From: Lates calcarifer
Taxonomy: Eukaryota; Chordata; Actinopteri; Centropomidae
Length of the DNA stretch: 64,000 nt
Direction of reading: 5' to 3'
Assembly: GCF_001640805.2 (NCBI RefSeq)
Contig: NC_066847.1
Location: forward strand, 24,543,504 to 24,607,503
Of this stretch, positions 26,601 through 37,300 are shown in pieces; the stretch's first letter is position 1; each line of letters starts with the position of its first letter. Below the pieces are notes generated by a model. The model made no database searches and was not told the origin of the DNA. It saw only the letters and a list, made by a program, of their open reading frames with translations. The position numbers and the translations under genes are program-made.

Positions 26601-29600
26601 TCATAGCACACAGAATTCAAACACAAGCTCTAGATTAACTGTGTTTGACATCTTCCCACAGGGCAAGCAACACAAGATACAAGGGTGATAAGCAGAACCA
26701 CCACAAAAACCAGGCATAAAGCATAAAACCAGGCAATCCCCGACATAAAGGGTTGCTGTTATGCCAGAGAAAAGTGAGAAAAAGTGAATAAAACCTTTGT
26801 TTGGCCTAATCCTTTCATAGTAAGTAAGTAGTTACACATATGGACACCACTGTGATCCACAGCCATTTATCTGTCCAATCTGAGAGCCTGAAGGAACTGG
26901 ATCTCAGTTAAATATATGACCATACCAAAGGCTGACTCACAACCCTGGCTGCTCATCATCAAAGTCATGTGGAGTGCAAGTGAGGCTGCCAGCAAATTCA
27001 TCCACACGGGAACTGGGCAAAGGAAATTGCTGAATACAGGAGCCAGCAAAGTCAGCCGTCACCTTTAAAAGCACAACTACACACAGAAACGCTATTATCC
27101 ACTTTATCTGATTTTCTAGTAAAATCACCGGTACCACCTCTGGGATTATTCTGACAGAGCATGTTTATTGGCAGCTCCATGTTTAGTTTGTTATTTGTGA
27201 ATCCTAGGAGGCCGTGCTCTTTCTATAAGAGGTGTTCCACAATGAGATAAGCACTATGTTAACAAAAATTCTCCCACCAGTGTGAGAGTAGCTGTGGAAT
27301 GCAGTTCTAGTTAACACCTGTCGGTTCTGTGTAATAGTGTAATTTCTGAGTATGCAATCTTTCACTTAGGAAATAATGAGTAATGACAGAGGAGTCACAG
27401 CCCATTTTCTGTTATGGGAAATCCCCTCCCACTTTTCTAAGTTCTCCTTTGAGCTCTTCTTTATAATCCTTATGGAGTCCAAAAAGGGAAATGTAATATT
27501 TCAATGAGGAGAAACCTTCCATATAAAGAGAAGCATACTAAAAATCAAACTGTCCACTCCTTTAAAAGCGGGCTTGTTTCTACCACAACAAAGTTACAGT
27601 TGCCAAGAGGCAGTGAGTACCTTAACTCTACCTGGCTGGACAATGTCAACAGTGAACAATCACGTTGCTGCTTTTTAATCAGTGGTGTTGTATTTACACA
27701 GGGCTGTGGCACTGGCGACTGTGTAAGTAGGTACCACACAGTTTGGAAACGTTAACTGATAACGTAAGAACTGTTCTGAAGCTGAAGTGATTAATAAGCT
27801 GTCACAGAGCAGGTGTGGCAAACAGAGTGGAGAGGAGATGAGGCAACTGGCTGATTAAGCTTTTCCTTACCCAGAGAAGTCAGTGGACAGTATTCCATAG
27901 TTATAGATGAAAACTCGGCTCACTTGGCACACTGTCAGATAGCCCATAGCTGTCACCATGGAATACCTGTATATGGTGAAATGAATAGAACTAAATCAGA
28001 CAAGAGACAAGTGAGATACTTATGAATGTCTAGTAGATTCAAAAATTTCCTCTGTTGTGTCTTTTATTCTTATAAGTGTGTTTGGTCAGTTAGGACATTT
28101 ACTATCTGAAATATATTTTATAAAGTCATCAAAAAGAATAGTCACAGTATAGTGCTTCAGAGAAATGTTTTAACACCGGGATCTCAGCAAATTCATAGAA
28201 GTAAGAACCACTGACATTGTAAAATCGAGGAATGATGACTCATTTTGCGGGCATGGTCTGCAGCGAGCTGAGATTTTCTTGATTCAGTCAGTTACTGTGA
28301 CAAAGATGTGCGTAATGTAGTATGTATGTTTAACCTGAAACAAAGTTTACACAAGCAGGGAACAATGCCGGTTTTTATCTGCCTCTCCCTGCAGGTAATC
28401 CATTTAAACATAAATACCTAAGCATACCTCATTTATGCTGCTCAATTCATAAAGAGAAAAAACTAAGTTCTTAATACACACACATACACCAGAATATGAA
28501 GAAAAATGTATGTATGGTCACAAAACTACACAACTACAGTATGAGAGAAAAAGAAACAAACACACACACACACACACACACACACAGTCTTGCTGTCTTG
28601 ATGCAACAGACTGGTCCGGCTGGCATACCAGGTTGCTTTCCACCGGACGTGCTCTGCATTAGTTTCATGCCTTCAACAACAGTATTTTAGTTCAGGCTTT
28701 AACTTAACAGGAAGATAATTAGGTGGGGTGCATTGCACTGAAGTCTGTGTTGGAATGTGTGGGAGGGAGTGAATGAATGGGAAAGTTCAAGGGAATGAGC
28801 AACGACAAAAACTTTTTAAAAGATCGAAATGTCAAACGCTGTATTACCACAACAAATACATTTCCGATATAAGTGACATTATCTAGACTGAGCCATCTGT
28901 ACACTCACACACCTGTGACGTAAATAGTTTCTGGGCTGATCTTGTTTGACAAGTTTTACTTAAAGTCTGCAGTAACTAGAATTGCACCACTGTCATGGAA
29001 ATGAGATGCTGCTGCTATAGGAGGTCTGTCATTCACCTAGCCAGTCTGGTCTAGAAACAACATGTACTAACTTTGCATCGCAAAAAGGGCAATGATTGAT
29101 TTCACAGAGCATTAAAGCATGTATTTAATTACTTAATAGTTGATATGTTTCAGTGTCAAGAATTTCAACTAATTTCAGTGCTTCAACATTTTAGAATCTA
29201 ATATTTTTTTCTCCATAACGCAATCATATCCCAGAAGTATGAGGACAGAGACTGACCTGTGTACACTGTTGATGTCAGCTTTGATGATGATCAGGTAGCT
29301 TGCAACCACCACTGTCAGGATGTGAGCTGAGTACCTGTAGAAAAGGATGCACACTATGAGAAAATGTGTATCGTCACTGTTATCTGAATAACACATAGTG
29401 TGTTAAGTGGGACATCATGCTGTAAGCCTGTGATATGATACAGCGTGTGCGAAACCTGGAACTCGTGGATCAAATGCTACCACATTTCTCCTGTGTCTCT
29501 CCTCTCTGTGCATTCTTATTGTCTACAGCCTCATTGTCCTCCTATAATTATAAACCTGTGGGCCTAGTGTATTGACCATCAGGCCTCTCTATTTGTCTGG

Positions 29601-30527
29601 AAGGTAGACACATAATAGCTGAGATATGCTCAGTGGTAAACCTACTACAGAGAGTTAACTGTCACATATTTTCACTCATCACATGTTGGCAATCAAATCA
29701 CGGTATTGGCTAGGAATAGAAAATATGAATGGGGTGTAGCATCATATGAGAGAAAATGAATGGAGTATTGTGCGAGGGCAGCATCACGCAGTACCATCCG
29801 AAGCAGAAGATGAGAAAGGCGATGCCGAGGAGAGTTGCCACAGCATGTCTGACCAGGGGATTGGCATGGCTGGGACTGAGGTAGAGACGAAACCAGAAGG
29901 CAGCAGCCAGGGCAAACAGCTGGCACGCCAAAAAATTCACCTGTGTGGGAGAGATTAGGATCTGAGTTGTGTCAAACCATGAGCTTTTTGTTAAACACAA
30001 AATCACCCCCTGATACCTCTATAAGCACTTCCTGTGACAGCATGGCATGGCTATAAGTTTCACTTGTTACTTCATCCACAGTGATATCATATCAATTCTA
30101 AAAGGATGAGTGGCTTTGTTGTGATATTAGTGAAGCAGACTACCACATAACTAGCTATTAATGTTAAGTAGCCTGATTTTTAAACTTTGGCATGTCTTCA
30201 CTTTCTCGCGTCATTTTGTAGAGGAAAATAACATCAAAAGCCTCTTATGTATACCATCACACTCACGAATTGAACTGTGGGCGTTGGTGGCTGTCTAACA
30301 AGTGACACAACACTACTTAACAGACCATTCATTCATGACACTGGGTACTAAAGAAGACAGCGTATCTTGGGGAAAATGCTCTATAATTCCTCTGAAATAT
30401 CCACGCCGGGTTGTGATTCGTGGGCAGGCAATCCTACCTGATCAAGAGGAAAACCCAAGTATTCACTGACAGGCAGCAACCACTTGGATCCAGTGGTTTT
30501 AAACGCCGTGTCCGCCCGCTCGCCCAT
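20682..30527 (-). CDS. mboat1: Membrane-bound O-acyltransferase 1-type lysophospholipid acyltransferase, complete
   Basis: Thirteen exons on the minus strand join in frame to 513 residues: 30438-30527, 29795-29940, 29257-29334, 27871-27966, 25513-25568, 25034-25088, 23650-23842, 23166-23358, 22938-23041, 22718-22782, 22497-22629, 21808-21959 and 20682-20862. All introns are GT-AG. The enzyme is an ER multi-pass protein that re-acylates lysophospholipids (lysoPS/lysoPE in the mammalian enzyme) from acyl-CoA. Family landmarks are QVNFLACQLFALAAAFWFR (residue about 31), FCFGW, GYLTVCQVSRV, GPCSNYMDYIDFIEGRH, YFAWTLADAVNNAAGFGF, the motif around NWNIRT with conserved Asn near 350, and LSALWHGVYPGYY with the catalytic His near 381. 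The start at 30527 gives an N-terminus aligning with the family (TTGS...PLDQVNF). The C-terminal tail is serine-rich. Some residues resemble MBOAT2, but adjacency to e2f3 and cdkal1 in the same orientation as human favours mboat1. Confidence 0.93.
20863..21807 (-). other. mboat1 intron 12
   Basis: A 945-bp intron between the exon coding for the last membrane segments and the final exon. It is AT-rich with no repeat or RNA gene recognised. Confidence 0.7.
21960..22496 (-). other. mboat1 intron 11
   Basis: A 537-bp intron. On the opposite (+) strand it contains an exon-like open segment, 22122-22243, discussed among the findings. Otherwise nothing is recognised. Confidence 0.7.
22122..22243 (+). 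other. Exon-like open segment antisense to mboat1 intron 11
   Basis: A pyrimidine tract ending CCACAG precedes it and CAG/GTACAAG follows it, giving a 122-nt segment open in one frame. The predicted peptide is hydrophilic and rich in Gln, Pro and Lys (for example DQAAQPAAPHTQERDK). I do not recognise it. It could be an exon of an antisense transcript, a relic, or a coincidence. Confidence 0.2.
23843..25033 (-). other. mboat1 intron 6
   Basis: A 1.2-kb intron between the exon ending at 25034 and the exon starting at 23842. It is AT-rich and no repeat family was recognised. The neighbouring introns 7-10 (23359-23649, 23042-23165, 22783-22937, 22630-22717) are short and unremarkable. Confidence 0.7.
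25089..25512 (-). other. mboat1 intron 5
   Basis: A 424-bp AT-rich intron containing a short (TG)n tract near 25477-25490. Nothing else is recognised. Confidence 0.7.
25569..27870 (-). other. mboat1 intron 4
   Basis: A 2.3-kb intron. It contains a poly-C run at about 25787-25803 and CA-rich patches around 26250-26320. No exon, RNA gene or named transposon was recognised. Confidence 0.7.
27967..29256 (-). other. mboat1 intron 3
   Basis: A 1.3-kb intron containing a (CA)n microsatellite at about 28559-28586. Nothing else is recognised. Intron 2 (29335-29794) and intron 1 (29941-30437) are also without visible features. Confidence 0.7.
28559..28586 (+). repeat. (CA)n microsatellite in mboat1 intron 3
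   Basis: About 14 uninterrupted CA units within AT-rich intron sequence. Confidence 0.9.
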
Positions 30528-33500
30528 CCTGCGCAGTTGCTGTTTCGCGACGCGTCGGTGTTCCCGGTCGTCTATTCCCTTCTCCCTTTTTTCCCCAAAG
30601 CGAACTACTTAATGTTTTCTGTGACTGAAATACATTGTTTGCCCGAAAGGAGAGGCTCCGTGACAGGTCAAACCAGTCCACAGTTTGATAGAGCAGGCAT
30701 GACACTCCCAGCTGTGCCCTCCTCCTCCTCCCTCTGTCTCAGCGAACCAGTCAAATCTGACTGAGACAGAGAGAAAATTAATGGGTTTTCCGGTCATTGC
30801 TTCAAAAATAAAAGCCGGGTTGACGAACAAAATATTACCTTACTGTTTGAACAGAAAGCAAACATCTGTCAGGAGAGAACATTTCAACAAGCTTCTATTC
30901 TCCGCAGTGTTTTCGCAGACTTGCCTCTATAGAAGGAGACGTTTTAATAATAATAATAATATAGTAATTCTCAAACAATTTTTGATTGTGGGTAATGGGC
31001 TAATCCTTGTCAAAAGTAACCGAGTGTGTCTTGTGTTTGGGTGAAGTGGGTGAACATTATATTTAAAGATAATTTTGAGTGTATAATATCTAGCACAGTT
31101 GACTGGGATATCGAAATGTTTTTTGTTTTTTTTTACATATGAAAGCTACTTCACATTACTTCCGGTGTCATTCAGGCTGTCTTTGAGGCTCGACGCAACA
31201 TAAATTGTCAAGGTGGGGACCAGTGGCTGTTTCTGTTGAAAATGAGAGATTTTTGTCAGTGAGTCTTCTCAGAATTTCTCAGTAAATAAATTAAGAAAAT
31301 ATAAACATTTGTTTGGATAAGTTGTTGAGACTGAAGCAAAATTCTCTGTGGTGAAGTGTGTAAAGGTAATTGCCACAGGTGTCCTCATGGCCTGTGAGAA
31401 GTGACTGTGACTTTAAGTTTGTAAATTAAAATGGATGATTGGACATGTCCAGCACTGTTAAAGTGAAGTAGCCCAAATCTAAATTCAAAAATAGTTTGTG
31501 AGTATTGCAGAAGATGCCAAGAAAGGCCATCTGGTAACAGATTAATGCTCTTCTCTGAGACCATAGCATAGCTTACAGAGTTGAGAGACATATGGGAATG
31601 AATATGTATTCATTATTGTACAGTTATTGCTGTGAGTCATCATAACTGCCAGGTTTTGTCGGTGGAAACATGCTGAGCACTTTTTGCACAGAGTAGGTCC
31701 AAGGATGGCATTTAAAGTGAGGCACCTTTGAATGCAGCTTAGAATGCTAGCTTTTCCTTAGAATAAACAAATAATGTGACATTTAATGCATCTCAGTGGG
31801 AGAATAATTGTTGTGCCCCTCAACATGGAGGTCAAAGTTCGGGATCAGCTGCAAATTAGCAGCCTGGTAGTGACATCTCTTTTAAGGACAGTTAAATTTC
31901 TTTCAGACTGAAGGTCTATTTTTGAGCATAACAACCTGCAAGCCAAAGAGCTGTCTCCTTACCTTTTTTATGCCATAATGCCACCGCAATGCCAGCGCAA
32001 AAAAAACAACAACAGAAAATACAGACATTTTATAATGTAGGTTTCTATGATAGCAACACACAATATGTTATATGGCCTGAGAAAAGTGTCACCTCTGTAA
32101 TGTAAATAGTAGAAGTAGTAAAATCATTCACTGACGTAAAAGTAAAAATGCCACAATGCAAAATAAACTTAATCAGTAGAGTCCTCTAGTTGAAATCTTA
32201 TTTAATTAAAAGTACTTAAGTATTATCATACATGTCACTGGTGACATGTATGAGCAAAAATAAAATTTGGGGCAAATATTCAGCTTTTAATAAAAGAAAA
32301 TGCAGATGTTTTTATATTGTTACTTTCTGTGAGTCTGTTCTACAGTAAGTTGTATGTATATTTGGAATAAAACACAATGTCTATCAGGACTTCACTGTTT
32401 TTCTGAGCATTGAGGTCATTTCTGCTTGTCAACTTCATGCTGGTAAGGTGTTCTTTGAGTCCAACATGGTGATATCTTTTGAAAATTAGAAGCACTGACC
32501 AGAGACAAAGAAGCACACAATAGATAAATCTGCAAATGTTATGAAAGGCAGGGAAGCTTTCTGGGGTTCCAAAGATCTGTGCAGAAAACAATGAACATGA
32601 TACTGCCATACATTATTACATTTCAAACTGAGCCATCTTTTACATTTGGTATTTTATCTATTTTTAATTAATTTTCAGTATTGTCAACACTAGTCCATGC
32701 ATTTGTTACTCCCAGGCTGGACCACTGTAATTCATTATTATCAGGCTGCCCCAACAAGTCTTTAAAGACTCGCCAATTGATCCAAAATTCTGCAGCACGA
32801 TTACTGACAGGGACTAGAAAAAGAGATCGTATTTCTCCTGTGTTAGCTTCTGTACACTAGAATTTAAAATCATCCTCCTCACATACAAAGCCCTTAATGG
32901 TCAGGCACCATCCTATCTTAAAGATCTTATAGTCCCCTACAATCCCACTGGGACATTGTGCTCCCATAATGCTGGTTTACTGGTGGTTCCCAGAGTTTCC
33001 AGGAGCAGAATGGGAGGCAGAGCCTTCAGCTATCAGGCTCCTCTACTGTGGAACCTTCTCCCAGTTTCAGTCCGGGAGGCAGACACCCTCTGTACCTTTA
33101 AGAGCACGCTTAAAACTTTCCTTTTTGATAAAGCTTATAGTTAGGTTTGGCTCAGGCTTGAACCATCCCTTAGTTATGCTGCAATAGGCTTAGACTGCTG
33201 GGAGATTTCCCATGATGCACTGAGCTTCTCTCTCTCTCTCTGTCTCTCTCTCTCTCACTTTCCATCAGTATGGATTCATATCCCATATTACATGTTACTA
33301 ACTTGATATCTCCCCTTTCCCATAGTTTTGTGCTCTTTTGTATCTCTCTCCTCTTTCTGCAGGTACGTCTGCCTCTGGAGCTGTAGAGTCTGATCTGTGA
33401 TGACAAGCCTCTTGCTGCTCCTACAGCCCCACTCAACACCTGCTGTTATATTTAGATATTATTGGTACTGCCTCTTGTATTACTGCTACTATTGCAATTA

Positions 33501-33719
33501 CTACTTTAATTGTCATTACTCTTGACATTTTTACATGGAATGTATGTTATGCTATGATCTCCTGTCCCTGTTCCCTAACCCCCTCCTATTGTAATGCTGC
33601 TCTCTCTGTAAACTTCAGATCAAATCTTGAAACCTTGCTTTAATTTACTGCATCAGAAGAAAAATCGCAAATATACAAAATAATATCACACTAATGTAAA
33701 ATATATGGCGACTAGATCT
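30528..33719. other. Intergenic region between divergent mboat1 and e2f3
   Basis: The left edge, about 30480-30600, is CpG-rich (GCGACGCGTCGG and similar) and is the likely mboat1 promoter and 5' UTR. The rest is AT-rich. An (AAT)n tract lies near 30945-30960, an L2-type LINE 3' fragment occupies about 32670-33620, and a CT-rich tract sits at 33227-33256 inside it. No gene was recognised. Confidence 0.65.
32670..33620 (+). mobile_element. L2/CR1-clade LINE, 5'-truncated 3' end
   Basis: The + strand encodes, with frame breaks, the region after the reverse transcriptase core of fish L2-type LINEs. It starts with a piece resembling VTPRLDHCNSLLSGCP and a tract on residual screening. It ends in the ORF at 32956-33144 with GLLVVPRVSRSRMGGRAFSY and APLLWNLLP, followed by a KTFLFDKAY-type terminus. 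The following sequence resembles the 3' UTR of the same family (CCCATGATGCACTGAGC near 33210). The 5' part, including endonuclease and RT core, is absent, as expected for incomplete reverse transcription. Stops within the coding part show it is dead. Confidence 0.8.
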
Positions 33720-34306
33720 CAGATTGCCGCGTTTTATAAGTACATGGTCGTGTCCTCTCTTTTGTTGTGCAGTCTGTGGTTGTAGGGTTGCCTACCTCAG
33801 TCTTGTCAGCACAGTTGGTCACTTGCGCCACTTAGCGTCCTGTCAGGGAACACGCAAGGCGTGACAGATGACGTCGCCTGTTTACAACTGCCAATGAACA
33901 CGTGGCGCACCGATTCTTGCGCTATCATTGGTCAATACGACAGTAAAGTGGGTAGGGACTATTTTCTGAGGAACCAATAGCTTCTGGCATGTAAATTCCG
34001 TTTGAAAATTTCCCGGGAAATCTGAGTTTCGCGGGAGGGCTCTTGAGCGCGTAAACCGTATCCCTTCATTCATCAGGCCGTTTCCTGAAGCCATTTCTAG
34101 ACGGGAGAAACGAGAGTTGCGCTACTTTTTAATCCGTTGCATCTGCCTAAATGCACTTTCATAAAGAAAAATACTTTACAAAAGTCGATGAATCAGACTT
34201 TCATCTTTACTTCGGTCTGATTATTTTTGTTATTATTGCCGCGGATTAGCAACCATACGGGCTTGAAAGTACAGAGACAAGAAAGGGGTTACCCCGAATA
34301 CGCAAG
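33720..34306 (+). promoter_or_regulatory. e2f3 promoter and 5' UTR with CRE, CCAAT, CHR and E2F-like sites
   Basis: A CpG-rich segment lies directly upstream of the e2f3 start codon, with no TATA box seen. It holds a CRE-like TGACGTCG (33869-33876), three CCAAT boxes (33891 on +, 33927 as ATTGG, 33974 on +) at roughly 36-47 bp spacing, and a CHR-type TTTGAAA (34001-34007). Two E2F-like sites follow at once: TTTCCCGGGAAA (34009-34020) and TTTCGCGGGA (34027-34036). Spaced CCAAT boxes upstream of a CHR and E2F sites are the known arrangement of cell-cycle promoters bound by NF-Y, MuvB/DREAM and E2F. Mammalian E2F3a is known to be E2F-responsive. The start of transcription is not determined. Confidence 0.65.
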
Positions 34307-37300
34307 ATGAGAAGAGGGATCTCCTCGGCTCCGGACAAAGTGATTTTAGCGGGGGTTGGGGGCTCTCCTCTGGACAATAATATAATTTTAACAGCTCTTT
34401 CGGATCGTTTAAACCCCGGACAATCCAACGCTACGTATATCCAAATAATAACCACCTCACCGCCTTGCAACGTTACACAGACATCAAATGTGTGTTTATC
34501 CGAGCCTCAGATAAACAACATTTACACAACTCCACAACAAGCTGCAGCAAACGGAGCAGGACAACGACCCGCTCTGGGAAGACCGCCGGTAATAATCTAC
34601 ACAGCTCGTTTTTTATCTCATTTGGCTTGCTACAACTAGCCGCAAACACCACCAAATGTTAGCCTGCTAGGTTAGCCGAGCTTGTTGTTCGGGCAGCTAA
34701 CGCTAGCTACTTAGCCAGGGCATTCCCACGACTCAACCTAGCGAGGTGGCTAACTAACTACCGCTAGCTAAGTTACCCAAGTGGGGTGGTTAAGTGTTTT
34801 GTTGACTATAGGGAAACAAACGATGAGTTTAAGTTAGTTTTACGTGTACAGAAACGCAGACCTGTCACCTAATAGCGTGCTATGCTAACTTCATGGTGCT
34901 TTTGAGTCCGCTTCACCCTCGCAGGCAGATGGAAATATTGGTAAGAGATGAGTAACGTTAGCGGTGGCCTAGTGGCTGCTGTTAGTGTCTTAATTTGGGG
35001 GTTGGGGGGATTTGTTGGGCAGCTTGGCTCTTAGTTAGCTCATTCTTCGCTTTCTAATAAGACGCGAGTGGCTAAACTTGCAAAGACATGGACTTATGCA
35101 TGGCGAAAGGTTTACTTCAGCTTTGAAACTACTCGGTAGATATTTCTCCCAGTCGTCTCTGAAGATGCAAGCCAACTTGGATAAAGCTTGAAAATGTGTT
35201 AGCTTTCTATGCTAGTAGCAGTATTGATTACTAGAGAACAACATTACTCGTCGGCCTTGACCTTAATTTTACACAAATGTCTTATATCCCTCTTTTGCAA
35301 ATAAAGTGTAACGTTATGGTGCCTTTCATGCCAAGTAAAGTGAAACTTGAGTTTGTTGCTTTAGTGCTGATGCACGTTTCCTGTATTTTCAACATGCACA
35401 AACCACACAAATTAGTTTCAGCAGCATTCAGGGTGTTGGTTTGTTCCTGGCTATTCATCTTTCATGAACTAAACCAGTCTGTATCTCAGGCTGAAGCCAT
35501 GACCAGGCAGGGGGTGAGGGGAGCTGCTTGCTGATATAAAATGGCTGACATCAACAGAGGGCATATTATTTTTTCCTCATGCAAGGGCTAGGTCAAGTAA
35601 GATTAAGTATTAGCGATGGGTTTAACTATGATTTAATATGGTTTACATTTACTAGAAGTAAACTGACTACCTCTCTACTAGGGTTTTAGAGGGAAATTCA
35701 GTAGACAGCACTCTGGTACTAGGGTGTTGCTCAAAGACACTAAAATAGGTTGGATTCTTTCTGACACAGAAATCTAAGCTTTCACCAAACCACCATGCCA
35801 TATGATAGTGATGATGAGTAGAATACCAGTTTAGACTTGCAATAGAAAAAAATAGTAAGTAGTTTTTTGCTGACAAAACCGCAAATCAGATCAGTCAGAA
35901 ATGCCTATGTAAGGTGGTTCACCATTAGCAGTATAAAGGCTTAGGGATGTTGAACACATTGTTTAAATGGGCTTAAACATGGCGTTACATGCAATAGTGG
36001 TCATGAGGCAGATTCAGAAGTGTACACTACTACTGAAATAAGGTGATGAACATACAGCCTATGTCAAGCTAAACTACTAACTTGGCAGAGGTACACTTCT
36101 AATGGTTTCCCAGAAATTGTGACAGGTTAAACACTGCTGATTTATAGCTTTGAGGTTAACATGAACATGAACATTGGACATCAAACATACAGTAAGCTTG
36201 CAAATGGCTGTTTAGCTTGCACAGGTAAAAATAACATTCTTGTTTGGATTTGATTAATGGGTAAATGAGGTACAGAAAATAAAATGACATAAAATGTCTT
36301 TCACAGTATGTTGGGATTTCCTTTAAGCAATTTTTGAAGTGCCTTGGTGTGACAGGAGAATGACTTGACCATTTTCTTTAGTCACGCCGTCATGTGGTCT
36401 CTTGTACACTCTTGTTAGAATACTTACATTGGCACTGTGATCAGACCCATAAGTCTGACTCACTCCTGGGCTATGTGGGCTGAACTCGGAAAGGAAGAAA
36501 TCAACGTCTGGTTTTGTGACACATCGTCAGATGCAAGGCAAAATATTAAACTGACACAATTTCTCCACAATACATGGAATCTCGATGACAGCCATCCCAT
36601 ATCCTTACTACTATACTTTAGAATAAAATCCTTATCAAAACTGAAATGGAAAAGGCTGTGAAGAACAATGTCTTCTCTGGTTTGGTGATCAAAGTGTGTT
36701 GCAGCGAGTGTGCTGCCTTTATCAAACAGATAATAAATGTTTTCTTTGGATGTTTTATTTGTATTATTTTTTTGTTAGATTTTTGTTGCACCTCTGCTTT
36801 AGAGACTCCTAAGAGAGAATCAGGGTTACGCTGCATCACGGCATCATTCTTCACTGCTTGTGAAGTAGCTTCAGAGATGACTGATGCCTGCCAGCCAAAC
36901 AACCCAAATGTCACCAATATTTGCTTTTAACAGTATCTTTTTGACCTTCTAGGCAAAAAGGCGATTGGCGCTTGATGATTCAGACCACCAGTACCAATCA
37001 GAACCAGCCAGAACTCCAAGAGGCAGAGGAGGAGCCGCAGCCACCAATGGGACACGGTTAAAGACACCCAGAAGTAAGAAGTGGAAGGCTATAAGGGGCA
37101 TCCATTCAGTGCATTCAGTATATTCAATCCAGAATTTTACAGCACAACAATTAAGGGTCATCCTGTGTGGGAAATGGGTTTCATACACAGAGCAGCCTCA
37201 ATAATGGCTACTTTATACGGTAATCAGGGAAAAACAGATTGAACACATCGTACAGTGTGATGCTGTAGACATAATTGTCAGGGGTTAAAGAACTGCTTAA

